Assembly: GCA_025765615.1 (NCBI GenBank)
Contig: JAIVFJ010000031.1
Span: 62,001-126,000, forward strand
DNA: 64,000 nucleotides
Direction: 5' to 3'
DNA from: Zopfochytrium polystomum
Lineage: Eukaryota > Chytridiomycota > Chytridiomycetes > Chytridiales > Chytridiaceae
In this document: positions 1 to 11,557 of the stretch, one piece after another
Layout of the letters: every line of letters starts with the position of its first letter
How positions within the stretch are numbered: position 1 is the stretch's first letter
The notes under the pieces: model-generated
The model's database searches: none
The model's input: the letters and a program-made list of their open reading frames with translations, nothing else
Told to the model about the DNA's origin: nothing
Program-made: the position numbers and the translations under genes

Positions 1-68
1 GGAGGAGGAGGACGGACACGCCAGCTGGAAACTCCCGTTGTTAAATAATTGTCTCAAGAAGCAATCAT

Positions 69-107
69 CCACACACACACACACACACTCACACTCACAC
101 TCACACA
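69..107. repeat. CA-rich microsatellite
   Basis: A run of CA dinucleotides interrupted by CTCA units. It lies in sequence with no supported gene. Confidence 0.85.
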
Positions 108-1485
108 AGTCCGTCCGTGAGGCTTAAACGTTCATGTCACGAAGTGTATTCTGCTCCTTCATCTTGTTGCTCGAGCGTCGGGAAAAAGGACAAGAAATGG
201 GCCTGCCACGGTCGCGCGCGCTCTGGGAGATATTTTGCTGTGGAAAGGGCGGGCGGTGCCAGCGGCCGACCGGCAACTAAGCGGACAGGGGGGGATAAGT
301 AGTCTTTCCACCACTTGAAGTGCGTCAGCAGCCTCGCTCATATTCTTGCTGTTGCAAAAGCCGAAGTCCTCGCCTGTGGCGCCATCGGCGGGAAGATTTG
401 TGAGGAATTGTGGTAGACGTATTTGAACGTGGTCCGCATTTTTGGCCCGTAATCACAATGCTAACCGCGAACGCCATTAAAAACATTTCAACTACCGCAC
501 ATGCGAAAAGCAGCACATCGGTAGCGGGCCTCAGGTCAAGTCATCACAGCCGCACCACCAGCATCATCGCTACAACGACGTTGTCGCTCTTGAGGTCGCG
601 TGAGTGGGGTCGACAGCGAGTTGCCTCGTCTTTCAGGCTTTGGCAGCAGCGCTTCGAGGCCTGGAGAAAGAGAGGCCGCTGGCCAAAAGATCGATCCGAG
701 AAGGCACAAAAGATTCAGTCGCGAAAGGACCCCGTTGTGGGACCAATTCAGAATTCCAGCCGAGGGCAGACACGGCGGCTGCAGTGCTTCCAGCGCAGAT
801 GGACTTGCAGTTGGATGCATCTGGAGTTGGAGCGCGAAAGATTATTGTAAACGTCCTTAATCCATCTAATCCTCCATGTGGATGGTCAGAACCTGCTATT
901 GGATGCCGAGTTGCTCAGGAGCAGCTCCGAGTAGCAGCACTATCCTGGACCAACACACCAATGAAACAAGGAAAGCAGCTGGAATGGTGTTGCCGCCAAC
1001 GCGCTGGACCGGCGTCTCCATCTGGATGCAGGGGCCAGAACCAGAGAATCAAACGTACAAAACCCGGCGGAGACGTTGCACACGAGGGTGTCACTTTTTG
1101 CAGCCGCCAAGAGCGTCACGGACCGCACTGATGGCTGTGAGGAAAGACGCGACTGCTCGGGTCGTTTCGTGGAGTGGTTCTCGTGCAAAACTATGAGGGT
1201 CGGCCAAGTCACAATATTCGTTCGGCACCTTCACAGCGCTTTGCGATCAGTCCCTTTTGATCAAAAGTACTTGTTTCTGCGGACGGCGGTTGCCTGCACC
1301 CACTCGATTCCGCTGGCTTTTCCAGGAGGATTCCACTCCCGCTACTCTAAATTGTTGATGATAAGGGAGAATGAGGGATGGAGAGGTACTCAAACACCAG
1401 AGAAGCTGAGATATTGAGCCTGCAACTCACACTGTGCATGTGTATCAACGGCTGGGCTTTTTGCCTGGGCGCTGTCTCTCTCCTC

Positions 1486-1519
1486 ACTCACACACACACA
1501 CACACTCTCTCTCTCTCTG
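1486..1519. repeat. Compound CA/CT microsatellite
   Basis: A CA run passes directly into a CT run, about 140 bases upstream of the start codon at 1659. It probably lies in the promoter or 5' UTR of that gene. Confidence 0.85.
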
Positions 1520-1658
1520 GCTTGCCTGACCTTTTGTGGACTGTCTCTCCCCCCCCGCCTTCTTTGTCTTCTGTGCGCTTCCCATAAATAAATACGCCGC
1601 ACTCTCCCCTCCGCGCTTTCTCATCAACTCCACAACGAGCAAGCCATCAATCAACATC

Positions 1659-3263
1659 ATGGGCGTGCTCTCCAAAGCCTCGCTCGCCTTAGACCTTAGT
1701 GGCGGCGAGCACTACTTTGTCCCCGTCCAGTCGGCCGCGTACATACGCGCCGCCACCTGGATCATTCCCGGAACCTCGTACTCAGACCCCGACGGCGTGC
1801 TTCCCGTCTTCGAGTTTGCCGAGTCGCGCCGCCGCGCGCCCGCCTTCAACGCCGGGAAACAGGCCTACGACGAGGCTTTTCCGGGTGGCGCCGCCTCGCC
1901 GTCTTCCTCCGCACCCGGACTCTCCCACGTGAGGGGAAAAGTCCTTTTGCGCGTCGACGCGGGCAATGTTGGGAAACCCACCGTCAACGCATCCAGCCTG
2001 ACGGTCTGGCTCATCAGGCGCGAGCCGACGTCCGTTGGGGTGGGCGAACCGCTGATGAAACAAGAGCTGTGGAGAGCCGACGATTCACAGGGTTTCACGG
2101 ACCTGGTGGGAAAGTAAGATTCGCAGAACCTACTTAGCATCCCTTAAAAATCCCCGCACCTCGCTCACAACCTCAAACCAAACTTCTTGGTGAAACAGAG
2201 CGGAGTTTTCGTTCAGCTTCCCGATTCTTCCAACCTTGGCTGCGTCCTTTGCGGAGCTGCCCGTTGTCAATTCGGGGTCTGGCGGAATTTCGATTCTCAA
2301 GGGACACGCGTACCTCGTGAAGGCAGTCTTGACACGGCCTTCCATGCCCGATGTCGAGGCGACTCAAGCTTTCCTGTTGCGAAGCGCTGTGCCTCCGCAG
2401 TTAATCCCGCATGGAATGGTCAAAATCCACAAAGGAACACTGGGGCGAGGTACGTGCGGGCGAACTTGTGTGAGCTTGGCTTGCCGCCGAACGTTTGGAA
2501 CGAACCACTCACTGTCCTCGCTCTGTCAGGCAAGCCAACCTACAAGATCACGGTGCCCCGCGTCGTCACTGTTTCGGACTCGGCCACCTTCCCCGTGACC
2601 ATTAGGCTCACCTCCCAGTCTGCCTCCCTCCCGTCGTCCTGGAACGCCACGGCGCGCATCACCGAATGGTTCGGCGCGGTCCCAAACTCCAACTACAAGT
2701 CGTTCGCCCGCACAAAACCGGCGCCGGGTGGAGTGCCAAACGTCAGCGACAGCGTCAAGATCAAGGTGAAGCCCGTCAGGGCGGCCGAGGAGGTCACCGG
2801 CGTCCTGACGGCCGTCGGCTCCGCCGCTGATGCGACGGTCCCGGGCCACTCCCCCGCCCCGACCGCGGTGGTGCCGGAAGAGGCTTCGGTCACCGGCACT
2901 GACTACCGCGGCGACGGCGGCGACGAAGACGACGCTGAGCTGCTAGCCGGGTCCGAGACGGCCGTCGTCGGAACCGTCCGCCTGCCGTCCGCGGGCCTCC
3001 GCGCCGACTGGTGTGACGGCACCCTGTACTCGTCCCACGCAGTCGAGGTTACCCTGGCCCCCGCCCCAAAGGACGGCGGCTTCATGAGCAAGCTGGTGCG
3101 CCCGAAAAAGATTGTCGTGCGCGTGCCGGTCCGCGTCGTGAACGCCGCCGAGGCGAAGCCTGAGGTGTATGCTGGCTGGAAGGTCGCGGAAGACTGGGAT
3201 GAATGGCCGTGGAAGAAGTACACCGAGACGGAAGGTTTCAAGCCGCTTTGGGAGGATAGATGA
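1659..3263 (+). CDS. Arrestin-like (Ig-type beta-sandwich) protein
   Basis: Three exons, 1659-2113, 2199-2449 and 2530-3263, join in phase (GTAAGA and GTACGT donors) to give about 479 residues. The start ATG opens with MGVLSKASLALDLSGG. An N-terminal segment around residues 85-110 (HVRGKVLLRVDAG, then SLTVWLIRRE) resembles the beta-strand rhythm of arrestin N domains. The C-terminal half, from KPTYKITVPRVVTV, resembles an arrestin C domain (FPVTIRLTSQ). Alpha-arrestins adapt membrane cargo to ubiquitin ligases, and that role is only inferred here. No PPxY motif is obvious in the parts read. It could be another Ig-fold protein. The exon structure is more certain than the family. Confidence 0.55.
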
Positions 3264-3555
3264 ACGATCTCATGGTCTCCCGAATCACTTTTGCCGCACA
3301 GCCGACTTTGACCCGTTTAATTTCCTTTCATTATGTTTGGGCGAGGCGCACCCAACTGCTCTGCTGCTCTCTAACAATGACTCATTCGTTTTGTTTCACC
3401 CTCGGAGCGACTGCGCAATCGACGACAGGCTGTTTTTCAGGTTTCTCATCGCACATTATTCAATACATCGATTGGCTCCCAACTTCTTTTTTGCCCGGCT
3501 TCGTAGCAGAATGCACATTCCCAACTCGCGCCTTTCTTGCCGGAAAGGAGTAACA
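3264..3555. other. Short intergenic region between convergent genes
   Basis: Lies between the 3' end of the arrestin-like gene and the 3' end of the F-box gene on the opposite strand. It must carry both terminator/poly(A) regions. No gene is seen. Confidence 0.5.
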
Positions 3556-6179
3556 CTATGATTCATTCGCGGACCGCCACTGTGCGCCAAAGGTCTTCCA
3601 CCCGTCGAACCGAGCCAGCGATGCAAACTCACACCCAAAAACCCTGTCGCGAACACCCGCCATCGTCTCCCACGGGAAATTAGGCCGCCCCCAGCCGTCA
3701 AAAACGTCAAGCGGGCTGTAATTGGTGTCGCACTCTACTACAGCGGGCTCCGTATCGCCGGGCAGCCACGCAACGTGGATTGCCCTCGCGGTCCCACGCC
3801 ATCCTCCATTCTGAAGCACCGCCACCGTGGCGAGGAGCCCTGTCCAAATCACCGTGCGTCGCTCGATGCCGGAATTAGCCGGCGGCTTGAAGAGTCTTGC
3901 GGCTGCCAACACGTCGTGGTACGTAGCAAATAACCGCTGGCCAGTGCGAACGTTTCTAACGTCTAGTACAATGGTGCGCGGTGCGGCGGCCGCAGCCGCG
4001 GCGGTCGTGTCCACCATCCAGTGCGCGAGCGATGCACGGGGAGAAACTCTGCGGTCGGCGAAGAGTCCCGGGATTGGGGGGCGGCGCGCATCGTGACAAA
4101 AGAGAGGCCGAAGCTCCAACCGTTTGAGGGCGGGAATCACCTCAAGTAATGGGCCAAGAAGAGCTGATGCCGGAACACCTACAGGCAGTGCAGCACGGAC
4201 GGCGCGCAGGGATGACGGCAACGGGGGAAGCGTGATACTCTCGCCTGCGTTGAAAAAAATAACGGAAAGCGCCACCAGTGAGGGAAGCGCGGCTGAAACG
4301 AACGACAGGATGTCTTGGCCTGCGGGGTGTGACGCGATAATCGGAACTTGCAGAGCCAATAAACAGGGGTGAGATGGGTGGTCTGATGGTCTGTACGCTT
4401 GCAGTCATTCCCCTTTTGAAAGGGCTGAAACTGCGAGGGCCATGCCATGGACTTTGAATATGGAACCCTTGAAACATTTGTGAATACGGTCCAAGAGTTG
4501 AAAAGGGAGAGACGTCTAAGCTTTGGAAAGCACGCAAGTACTTCCTTGCAGGCATCTTTCAACCACAGAGCAGCACTTTTCGGTCCCGTCGAAAACAACA
4601 AGCCGTCGTTTCTCCAGTTGGGTTCCCAATCAATGACCAGCTCCTCAAGGTCGCATGACGCTTGTTGAACGTAACCATGTAAATCCGCCCACTGCGCGGC
4701 AGCATTCAGTGCAGCAAGAGTTGCATACATTGGCTTTGTGTGGAAAAGGTTCGACCCATCGGGACGCTGTTGGCTGCCAATAATGAACGCGAGCTTTGCA
4801 AGGCGAGGGCAGCGGTTGCATAGGTGTCGTAAACTCCGAGGAATGTTTCCCGGCTTAGGCACACGGAAAATTAGCTCCGTGATCGACGAAAACTCGGGGA
4901 GCATCGACATTATCTCGTTTGTATCATTTGGTTGAGTTTTCGATTCCAGATCTGCCGCTTGGTTATTTCCATCCCGTGAGTGAGCTATCCCAACCGAGAG
5001 GCGCAAGGTTCTGAGCCGCGGCCATGCCGCCGCAATGCAAGCCAGTGAGGAAGTGATTACCACTGGATATGGCGACACCACATTGACGTCCAATGTCCGG
5101 AGTGATGGCAAAGGGTCAGGAATCCCAAGAATTGCGTTGCAAGTCTCCAATCTGCTCATTACGAGCGAGGCCAGATCCTCCAAGTTTGGAAGAGATAAAA
5201 TTGCACCGATACCTGATAATGAGGCTTCAGCGTCATACAGATTCATCCGAAGAATGCGGAGCATCCTCAACTTCCCAACATGTGAGATAACGAGACTACT
5301 GCTTCCGGTGGCAAAATGTTGACTTCACTTGTTTTTAGCCAAGACGCATTTGAGGCGTTTTCGAAAGAATTCTTTGCAGCCTTGCCTGGGCAGTATATCC
5401 AGAGCCTCGAGACTTGAGAAGCGAAGAAGCGCGGATGCGTCGAAATCTCTGCCAACCACAGGGGAAAAATATTTCAATGTGGGAGGCAGTTGACGTATAA
5501 TCTGTTTTGGCATGTCCGAGTGCAAGTCCAATCCTTTGAGCCCAGAGCTGCCCATGGATCCAATTTGCGAAGAGATACCCCACTCGCAGGCGGCATTGAG
5601 AAAGACGTGGTGATCGGCTGCTGTCCGCAAGCCGGGATCCCAAACTTCATCCATAACAACAGACAATCTTGAGGCAGTCACAAGCTGATGAAAGAAGGGA
5701 TCAAGCTGAACGCTACCGAGATAGTGATTCGTTTGTACCGAATCAAGTAGCTTTCGAAAGTAGTTGGCCACACACACAAGGAAGGACGTTGGCAACGTGC
5801 ATTTTCTCAATGTGCGTCTTGTAACGACAGTTGCATGCACTGTTGGCGGGACCAGGCCAATTTCGTCCGAACCTCCGACCACGCTGGAGGGTAAGCGAAG
5901 GGAGCTCGTGGGCCAATGGAACGAGCTCATGGAAAAGAAGATGGCAGCAACGCGAGGAGTCCACTCTTCGTGATCGTCGGAGCGTTCGGGGTCCACGACC
6001 GAGACCGCGATGCGCACTTTGCGCAAGCTGTCCAGGAAGGCGCTCCGCCACAGCCGGCATACGCGGGGAAATTCGGTCCAAAAGGCAGCAACAGTATAGT
6101 CACGGCTGCGATCAGTACGAATGAACCCCAGGACTCGCTGCAGCGGAAGATCGGGCAGTGGTGCCGCCGACGCTGCCAT
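3556..6179 (-). CDS. F-box protein with leucine-rich repeats
   Basis: Three exons on the minus strand, 6179-5329, 5265-4453 and 4390-3556, join in phase to about 832 residues. The last intron (62 bases) has a weak GTCCAT donor, so that junction is less sure. The N terminus carries an F-box-like stretch (LPDLPLQRVLGFI followed by FPRVCRLW). It is followed by irregular leucine-rich repeats such as LPSLRTLDVNVV, WPRLRTLRLSVG, CPRLAKLAFIIG, FPKLRRLSLFNS and IPALKRLELRPL. F-box/LRR proteins are usually substrate receptors of SCF (Skp1-Cullin-F-box) ubiquitin ligases: the F-box binds Skp1 and the LRRs bind the target. The target is unknown. An Ala run (AAAAAAAA) lies near residue 660. Confidence 0.75.
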
Positions 6180-6499
6180 TATTATAACCTATCAAAGCGG
6201 AAGCTGCGCCACCAACAGAAGAGGACGCTGCAGCGCCGAATCCTTGCCTTTGCCTGCCTCGCCGAGCCCCCCCGCATTCCTCCTGCAACCCGTCCCCGCT
6301 CTCGCTGCGTTTATCCATCGGCCACCTCCTGCGGCCCGCACCGGTCCGTCGCCCTTGCACGCGCTTGCTGCGCTCGCTGCTCGCTAATACCCTCCTCTGC
6401 CTACCGCCCAGAGGCCCCCCCGACTACCTCCGCCCGTCTCACGACAATGACGGCGGCTGTGGGAGGACAGCAGTCGTCTTTGACTCGTGGGGTGGCGTC
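6180..6499. other. Region upstream of the F-box gene, no supported gene
   Basis: GC-rich sequence that is probably the promoter and 5' UTR of the F-box gene on the minus strand. No conserved protein segment was recognised in any frame. Confidence 0.4.
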
Positions 6500-6757
6500 A
6501 TGAGCGACGATGTCAAGCGATGGAAGGCCGTCAACGTCCGCCAGTGCATGAAGGCCATCGTCGAGCCCATCCTGCTTCGGGCTCGCATTCGTTCCGGGTG
6601 CTCCTGTGGAGTGGGGAGGAGCCGCTGGACGTGTGACACAATAGATGGCGAGTCGTGCAAGCGGAACCAGGAAGGTGAAGGCCACGGGCTGTTTAACGCG
6701 ACAAAATAGGCCACTCCTCTTCCTCTCTTTCATAGTAAGTTGATTTCCCTGCTTTGA
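6500..6757 (+). CDS. Tentative small three-exon ORF, 49 residues
   Basis: Not recognised. From an ATG at 6500 (MSDDVKRWKAVNVRQCM), codons are strongly C/G-ending, like neighbouring genes. Two short introns (6598-6644, GTGCTC...AATAG; 6675-6735, GTGAAG...CATAG) keep the frame and end at a TGA at 6755, giving about 49 residues ending near GSKLISLL. The first exon alone could instead be part of a longer gene whose other exons were missed. Treat as a lead only. Confidence 0.25.
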
Positions 6758-7223
6758 CGTTTTCTTGGTCGCGAAGATATTCATCGTGGAAATTTCCTTG
6801 TCAGTCGGGTCCTGCGTTGACACCCAGACCACGCAACGCAATAACAATAAAGAAACGCATCACACATACATTTCTGAAGCTTTGCCCCTCAATCACCCAC
6901 CGATGCCGCCAAGGTGTTTGGAAACGATTTCCTCTCTTTGGTGTCCAGCAAAACTTTAGAACGTGAATAACAAAAGTAAGCAGGGTGCACAGTGGCCAAG
7001 GATGCAGTAGCTAAGAGTGTATCGAAAGAGTGCAGAAGGAATTCCGAGTACAAGTGAGGGGTTTCTCTATGGGGTTTGTTTGGGAAACGTTCGCCTCGTT
7101 GCACCAGACTTCTCAAGTGTTTCGTCAGTTTTCTTTTCACCACTCGCCCCTCGTTTCCTCTCCACCGTGACTAACACGGCTCGCGGAGAACACTCAAGAC
7201 CTCCTCATGATACAAACAGTGAA
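6758..7223. other. Intergenic, no gene seen
   Basis: Lies downstream of the tentative small ORF and of the 3' end of the nucleotidyltransferase gene. An AATAAA-like motif (near 6845, plus strand) could be a poly(A) signal. Nothing else is supported. Confidence 0.4.
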
Positions 7224-8183
7224 CTATGAAGAAAGTCCGCCGGACAGGTACTTGTTGGCCTCTATGAATGAAGAAAGTCCGCCAATATCAAGCCGCCCAG
7301 ACACGGGCAAAGCCCAAACTGATGAACGATGGATAACCCAGGCGAGAAATTTCCCTGTTGCATCAATCTCCTCCAGTTTGCCATTTTCCTTGCGAGCAGC
7401 TTGAAGAAATTGCAGGACATGGGGAAGGGTCGGAGCCGAGAAGAAGTAGAAGCAAGGGCAAGCCAAACGCGATTTGCTCGCCTCCGGTCCAGGTTTCTCT
7501 TTGAAACCCACAATTCGAGAAGCGCCATTTACAAGAGGATGGTCGACAGCCGCGTCGAGTTCAATGATGCCAAACTTTCTCGTCTCTTCGTCGGAAACTC
7601 GATAGCATGTCACCAGCGAGTCTGGTTGGATTTTTTTCGCCGCGTCCATGAAACTGCTCAGGGAAAACTCCTTTAGAAAGAGCGTATCTCCAGCAATCAC
7701 AAGAAGTGCGGAGTACTGCTCTGCTAAGAGATTGAAATGCTCAATTGCTAACTGAATGTCTTGGACAGCGCCGCGCCTGTTCTCGTTGGAGGTGCTCCCA
7801 TCACTGAAAATTCGATTTAGGGGAAAGCTGCGACCTTTGGCCCATTCGACAAATTGCTTCACGTTGGCATCGTTGCAAATAATGAACGTGTCCAATTCTG
7901 AGGCATCAGTGCCTGACGCGGGCTTGCTGGCGATGAGGTCCAGCCAATGGTCGATCAACGGCTTTCCGGCGAGAGGGAGCAAGGCTTTTGGCACATTCAC
8001 AAGACGTGCCAGTTCATCGTCAGCAGGGAGCTGCAGCAGATCGCGCTGTAGTCGAGTGCCGTAGCCCGCCGCAAGAAACTGGAAGAAAGACGTGAGTTTT
8101 CAAGTTCGGGGGGTTGGGAGTGAAGGTCGAGGGAAGGTCAAGGGTGCACCGGAACTGACAAGAACGGCCGTTTTCTCAAGCAT
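7224..8183 (-). CDS. Nucleotidyltransferase (NTP-transferase / sugar-1-phosphate type)
   Basis: Two exons, 8183-8160 and 8078-7224, give about 292 residues. The short first exon reads MLEKTAVL and joins in phase to FLAAGYGTRLQRDLL, which restores the signature LAAGxGTR nucleotide-binding loop of the nucleotidyltransferase superfamily. The second conserved lysine region follows as NVPKALLPLAGKPLIDHW. Further conserved points are ALLVIAGDTLF (the GD metal-binding region) and IVGFKEKPGP. These enzymes join NTP and a phosphorylated sugar or small molecule to give an NDP-linked product plus pyrophosphate. The substrate cannot be read. It is about the length of a stand-alone catalytic domain, without the left-handed beta-helix of GDP-mannose or UDP-GlcNAc pyrophosphorylases. 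Confidence 0.8.
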
Positions 8184-8467
8184 TTTGGCGTCGTCGTTGC
8201 TGAGCCATTCACGACACCAGCAGCGCAGCAGATCGCGCTTTCATACCGCACAGCCGCGTCGAAATCACGCTCGACCCGTTCGGCACCATCAAGTCCCAAA
8301 TTGAGGAAACAGTGCAAGATACGGGCATTAGAAAACTCGGGTGCCGAAGGCAGCAGCAGGAAACTTGACGTGACTTTCTGGTACAATTTGTGCACTGGAC
8401 CTGAGACCAACGCTGTTCTCTCAAGCGATTCGACTCCTCTGCTTGCCGTGGCCATTCACAAGAGTAA
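8184..8467. promoter_or_regulatory. Bidirectional promoter between nucleotidyltransferase and AOS1
   Basis: 284 bases separate the two divergent start codons. An imperfect duplication is visible: a CTCAAGC...GCCATTCAC segment occurs near 8176-8211 and again near 8420-8459. Confidence 0.4.
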
Positions 8468-9856
8468 ATGAAGCGATCACTCAGTAGCGCTAGAGAGAAT
8501 GACTCTGACCCTGTAGTCAAGCGGCGGCGGAGTGCGCGTTTGGCCCGCGCTTCTCCGGCCGACCCGCCGCCGCAGCAGCCCTCGGGTGTGACGGACGCGA
8601 GCATTCCTGAAGTCGACGCGATGGCAGATGCCTTGCCTGCGACCGACACTGCCCTGCCTGATAAGATGACGTTGGAAGAGCTTGAGCTTTACGATCGCCA
8701 GATTCGATTGTGGGGTCTCGACGCGCAAACCAGGTAATAACGAAGCCAACGAATCGCTCGTGCACTCAATCAAGCTCAGGATGCGCCAGGCTAGGGTTCT
8801 TGTTGTGGGGATCAACGGACTCGCCAACGAACTTTGCAAGAACATTGTGCTGGCGGGCATCGGGTCCCTGACTTTAATGGATCCCAATACTGTGAGCATT
8901 TCAGACCTGGGTGCCCAGTTTCTCCTGTCTCTTAGCGACGTAGGCAAGAATGTAAGAACTGCATGAAGTAACCTGAAGTTACAAGTAATACCTCTGTAAT
9001 AGCGCGCCAAAAGTGTCGTTCCTCGACTCAGTGTTTTAAATCCAAGAGTAAAAATATCGGCTCTTGAAGATGATTCGCAGTTGGGTCACCAAGAGTTTAT
9101 CGCGGGGTTCGACGTTGTGATTCTCTCCGGCCAAAGGAATAAAACCGAAATCGTCAGTGTCTTTTCAACGTGTGACGACTAATCCAATCGCTTTTAGATA
9201 TCGTTGAATAGATCTTGTAGAGCGGCTGGAGCGAAGTTCTTCTTATCTTCCTCATTTGGCTCCTTCGGTTACATTTTTTCTGACCTCTCAAACTATTCTT
9301 TTTCCCCGTAAGTGATGAACTACCAGGACGATCTAATCAACATTGTTGCAGTGATTCGAAGACCCCCGAGAAAACAATGCAATTCATCCCTTTTGAAGGA
9401 TGCAATTAAAAAGTCTTGGAGCGAAACCAAGCCACGGGCGATCAAGCGTGTACCGACGCTCTTGTTTGCGTTGCAATGTAAGCGCTTGAAAAAATGTCGC
9501 AAAGCACCTAACGATGGGAACACAAGGTGCATGGAATTTCGATGTAGATCCCAGCGATTCCAGTGCGTTGAGCACAAAGTGCGTTGCTTATTGCGAAAGT
9601 GTTGGCTTGGAGAATGAAGTGCTTTCAAGCGATTTCCTCCGGTAAACTGCCCAATGTTCGTACGCAGACCCTTACGTCCTCCCACAGGACAGTGCTCTCT
9701 CAACTTGGAGCAGAAATAACTCCAGTGAGTGCTATTGTCGGAGGAATCCTAGCGCAAGAAGTCCTCGGCGCTGTATCTAGTAAAGCCGTCAGTGTCAACA
9801 ACTTCTTCTGCTTTTCCGCACTCGCAGGAGATGGAAAAGTTGTTCATTTACAATGA
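8468..9856 (+). CDS. AOS1: SUMO-activating enzyme subunit 1 (AOS1/SAE1), frameshifted
   Basis: Seven exons: 8468-8733, 8780-8951, 9003-9152, 9198-9307, 9352-9477, 9527-9641 and 9688-9856. AOS1 pairs with UBA2 to activate SUMO with ATP in the nucleus. A basic N-terminal tail is followed by ELYDRQIRLWGLDAQ, the Rossmann segment ARVLVVGINGLANELCKN, LMDPNTVS, and the C-terminal VSAIVGGILAQEVLGA and NNFFCFS, all in family order. About 368 residues are expected. Within exon 5 the frame breaks at about 9395-9405: the conserved KTMQFIPFE ends and AIKKSWSETKP continues one base out of frame, with no room for an intron. One extra base in the GAAGG stretch would explain it. Either this is an assembly error or this copy is damaged. 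Confidence 0.88.
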
Positions 9857-10033
9857 GGAAGAGGAATAAACTGCCATGTACCATTAGTCTTTTCTATTTT
9901 TTTTTTTCCCGGTTCATCCTCCACCGCAAATAAGAAAGAAACATGATTCCACTATTCAAACGTTATGTACAGCCGGTGATGGCAACCTCACCATTCAAAC
10001 GCGAAGCAACAAAAGCAACGTTCTTGCAGTGGA

Positions 10034-11467
10034 TCAGAGATCAACATAAACATATTTCTTTGTCCTTGCCCATTTGTCGGAGGCAGCCCTAGATTCAACA
10101 TCCTTTGTCTGGTCATGAGGACATTCCCGCGTTGCCTCCTCTGCAAACCTTGAAGAAGGTGAAATGCGTCCACCGCCATCGTGTTCCACGTTATTCGAAT
10201 GGATCTTGGTGACGTCGCCGGAGGTTAATGCGGTTGAGGTCGCCCGAATGGGGTCCGTCGGCGACGGGTTCCGCGCCGTCGGACCGGCATCAACAAAGTC
10301 CTCGATCCTTGCTCCCTCCAGCACCTTCGGCGCTGCCTGCTTCGCGACAAACCGATCCCACAGCGCTGCCATGCCGAAAACGTGCGACTTTCCAACGACC
10401 GCGACGATCACGTCCGGATCTCCCAGCGGTGCGCGTCCGCTCGCGTTCCTCGCTGCTCGGTCTGCAGCTAGCAAGCCGAGGAGATCGCGGATGCGGTCCG
10501 TCATGACCGCGTCTCGGAGGTCTACGACCGCGTACCGCTCGTGCGGGTAGAATATGCCCCACAGCGCCAGGCTGCGTCGGTGGTCGTCCACGGTTCCTTT
10601 GTCGTCCCGCAAACGGCCCATCCAGATTTGGTCCCGAACCTCCGCCGCCGCCGCATCAGCGTCGCCCCCGCCGACCCGCCTTCGGAGCGCGTCGGCCCAG
10701 TACGACAGAAGGCACCGCGCACCTCCCAGCATCCACGCATGGAGCGAACGGAACATGGCCACGCCAAACGGGGAAATGCTCTTGCTTGACGCAGTCGGTC
10801 GGTGCACCCGGTAAAGCTCTTTGACTCGCCGGACCTGCGCTCGGTACCGGTCGACCGACTCCGCAACGTCGGCAGACGGAATGGATGCTGCCAGCCGCCG
10901 CGCGATCCGCGGGTCGCGGTTGTCGTCGTCAAGGACCGCGGCCAGTGGGACGTCGACGGCTTTGATGTGCGCCGGCGGGGTCAGCGCTTGCGCAGCGCGA
11001 ACGGCCTCGGCGATCTCCTGGCCAGCGACGGCCGGTGCTTGCCTATTCGCCGATGCAGCTGCGCTACTGCCGCTCGAAAAGTCGGCTCCAGTGGAGGACG
11101 CGATGTAGCGGAGCACTCTTGGCCTTCCTCCATCATTGTCTCTGAGGTCGGTACCCATAAGTCCCAATCCCGCCGTCGCGCTGCCGGCGGCACTTTTTGC
11201 CAGCCGTTCGGCGGTCGTCTCAAGACAGACGACCTTCGGTTTAAGGGTCTCGATGGCGGTTTTGACACGGGCCATTGATGTCTGGGAATGGGTGTGGTGT
11301 ACTCCGACAAGGTGGATGCGGGTATTGGTCGGAAAATGGATGAGAGGGGAGGTGAGCGCAAGCGCATCCCACTCTGCGTTTGGCAAATCCGCCGGCGCGC
11401 CACTGCCCGCGGTCAATCGTGCCAAAGATTCACCGCCGCGGACAGCAGCCGCAGTCGACGCGGCCAT
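10034..11467 (-). CDS. TraB-domain protein (TRABD-like)
   Basis: A single-exon frame of 477 residues. The TraB/PrgY/GumN signature is clear at residues about 50-90: HLVGVHHTHSQTSMARV then PKVVCLETTAERL. A second conserved glycine/histidine motif (VIVAVVGKSHVFGMAAL) lies near residue 380. Bacterial relatives act in pheromone shutdown. Some eukaryotic TraB proteins act at mitochondrial or ER membranes, but the general reaction is not settled, so no function is assigned. No long hydrophobic anchor is obvious. Its 3' end is close to the AOS1 3' end (about 180 bases). Confidence 0.8.
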   Translation of the reverse strand: MAASTAAAVRGGESLARLTAGSGAPADLPNAEWDALALTSPLIHFPTNTRIHLVGVHHTHSQTSMARVKTAIETLKPKVVCLETTAERLAKSAAGSATAGLGLMGTDLRDNDGGRPRVLRYIASSTGADFSSGSSAAASANRQAPAVAGQEIAEAVRAAQALTPPAHIKAVDVPLAAVLDDDNRDPRIARRLAASIPSADVAESVDRYRAQVRRVKELYRVHRPTASSKSISPFGVAMFRSLHAWMLGGARCLLSYWADALRRRVGGGDADAAAAEVRDQIWMGRLRDDKGTVDDHRRSLALWGIFYPHERYAVVDLRDAVMTDRIRDLLGLLAADRAARNASGRAPLGDPDVIVAVVGKSHVFGMAALWDRFVAKQAAPKVLEGARIEDFVDAGPTARNPSPTDPIRATSTALTSGDVTKIHSNNVEHDGGGRISPSSRFAEEATRECPHDQTKDVESRAASDKWARTKKYVYVDL

Positions 11468-11557
11468 TCCAGCGGGCGCACTCCGATGGACGATGTTGGG
11501 CGTGCAGCGTGTTGCCCACCACTGATCGTGCGACTGCGATGGGCATTTCTTTTTTTT

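Larger units (their letters stand above)
1..1658. other. Upstream region without a convincing gene
   Basis: Several open frames exist on both strands, but none shows a recognisable domain, a consistent codon pattern or splice junctions that join frames in phase. The region holds two dinucleotide-repeat patches and, just before the next gene, a pyrimidine-rich stretch (about 1480-1570) that could be promoter sequence. A non-coding RNA or a fast-evolving gene cannot be excluded. Confidence 0.5.

Noticed and set aside
604..1131. 175-residue frame and its antisense partner
   Set aside because: No family resemblance, no splice logic and mixed codon pattern.
8138..8455. 105-residue minus-strand frame between the nucleotidyltransferase and AOS1 starts
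   Set aside because: It overlaps the shared promoter, ends in the first intron of the nucleotidyltransferase and shows no domain.
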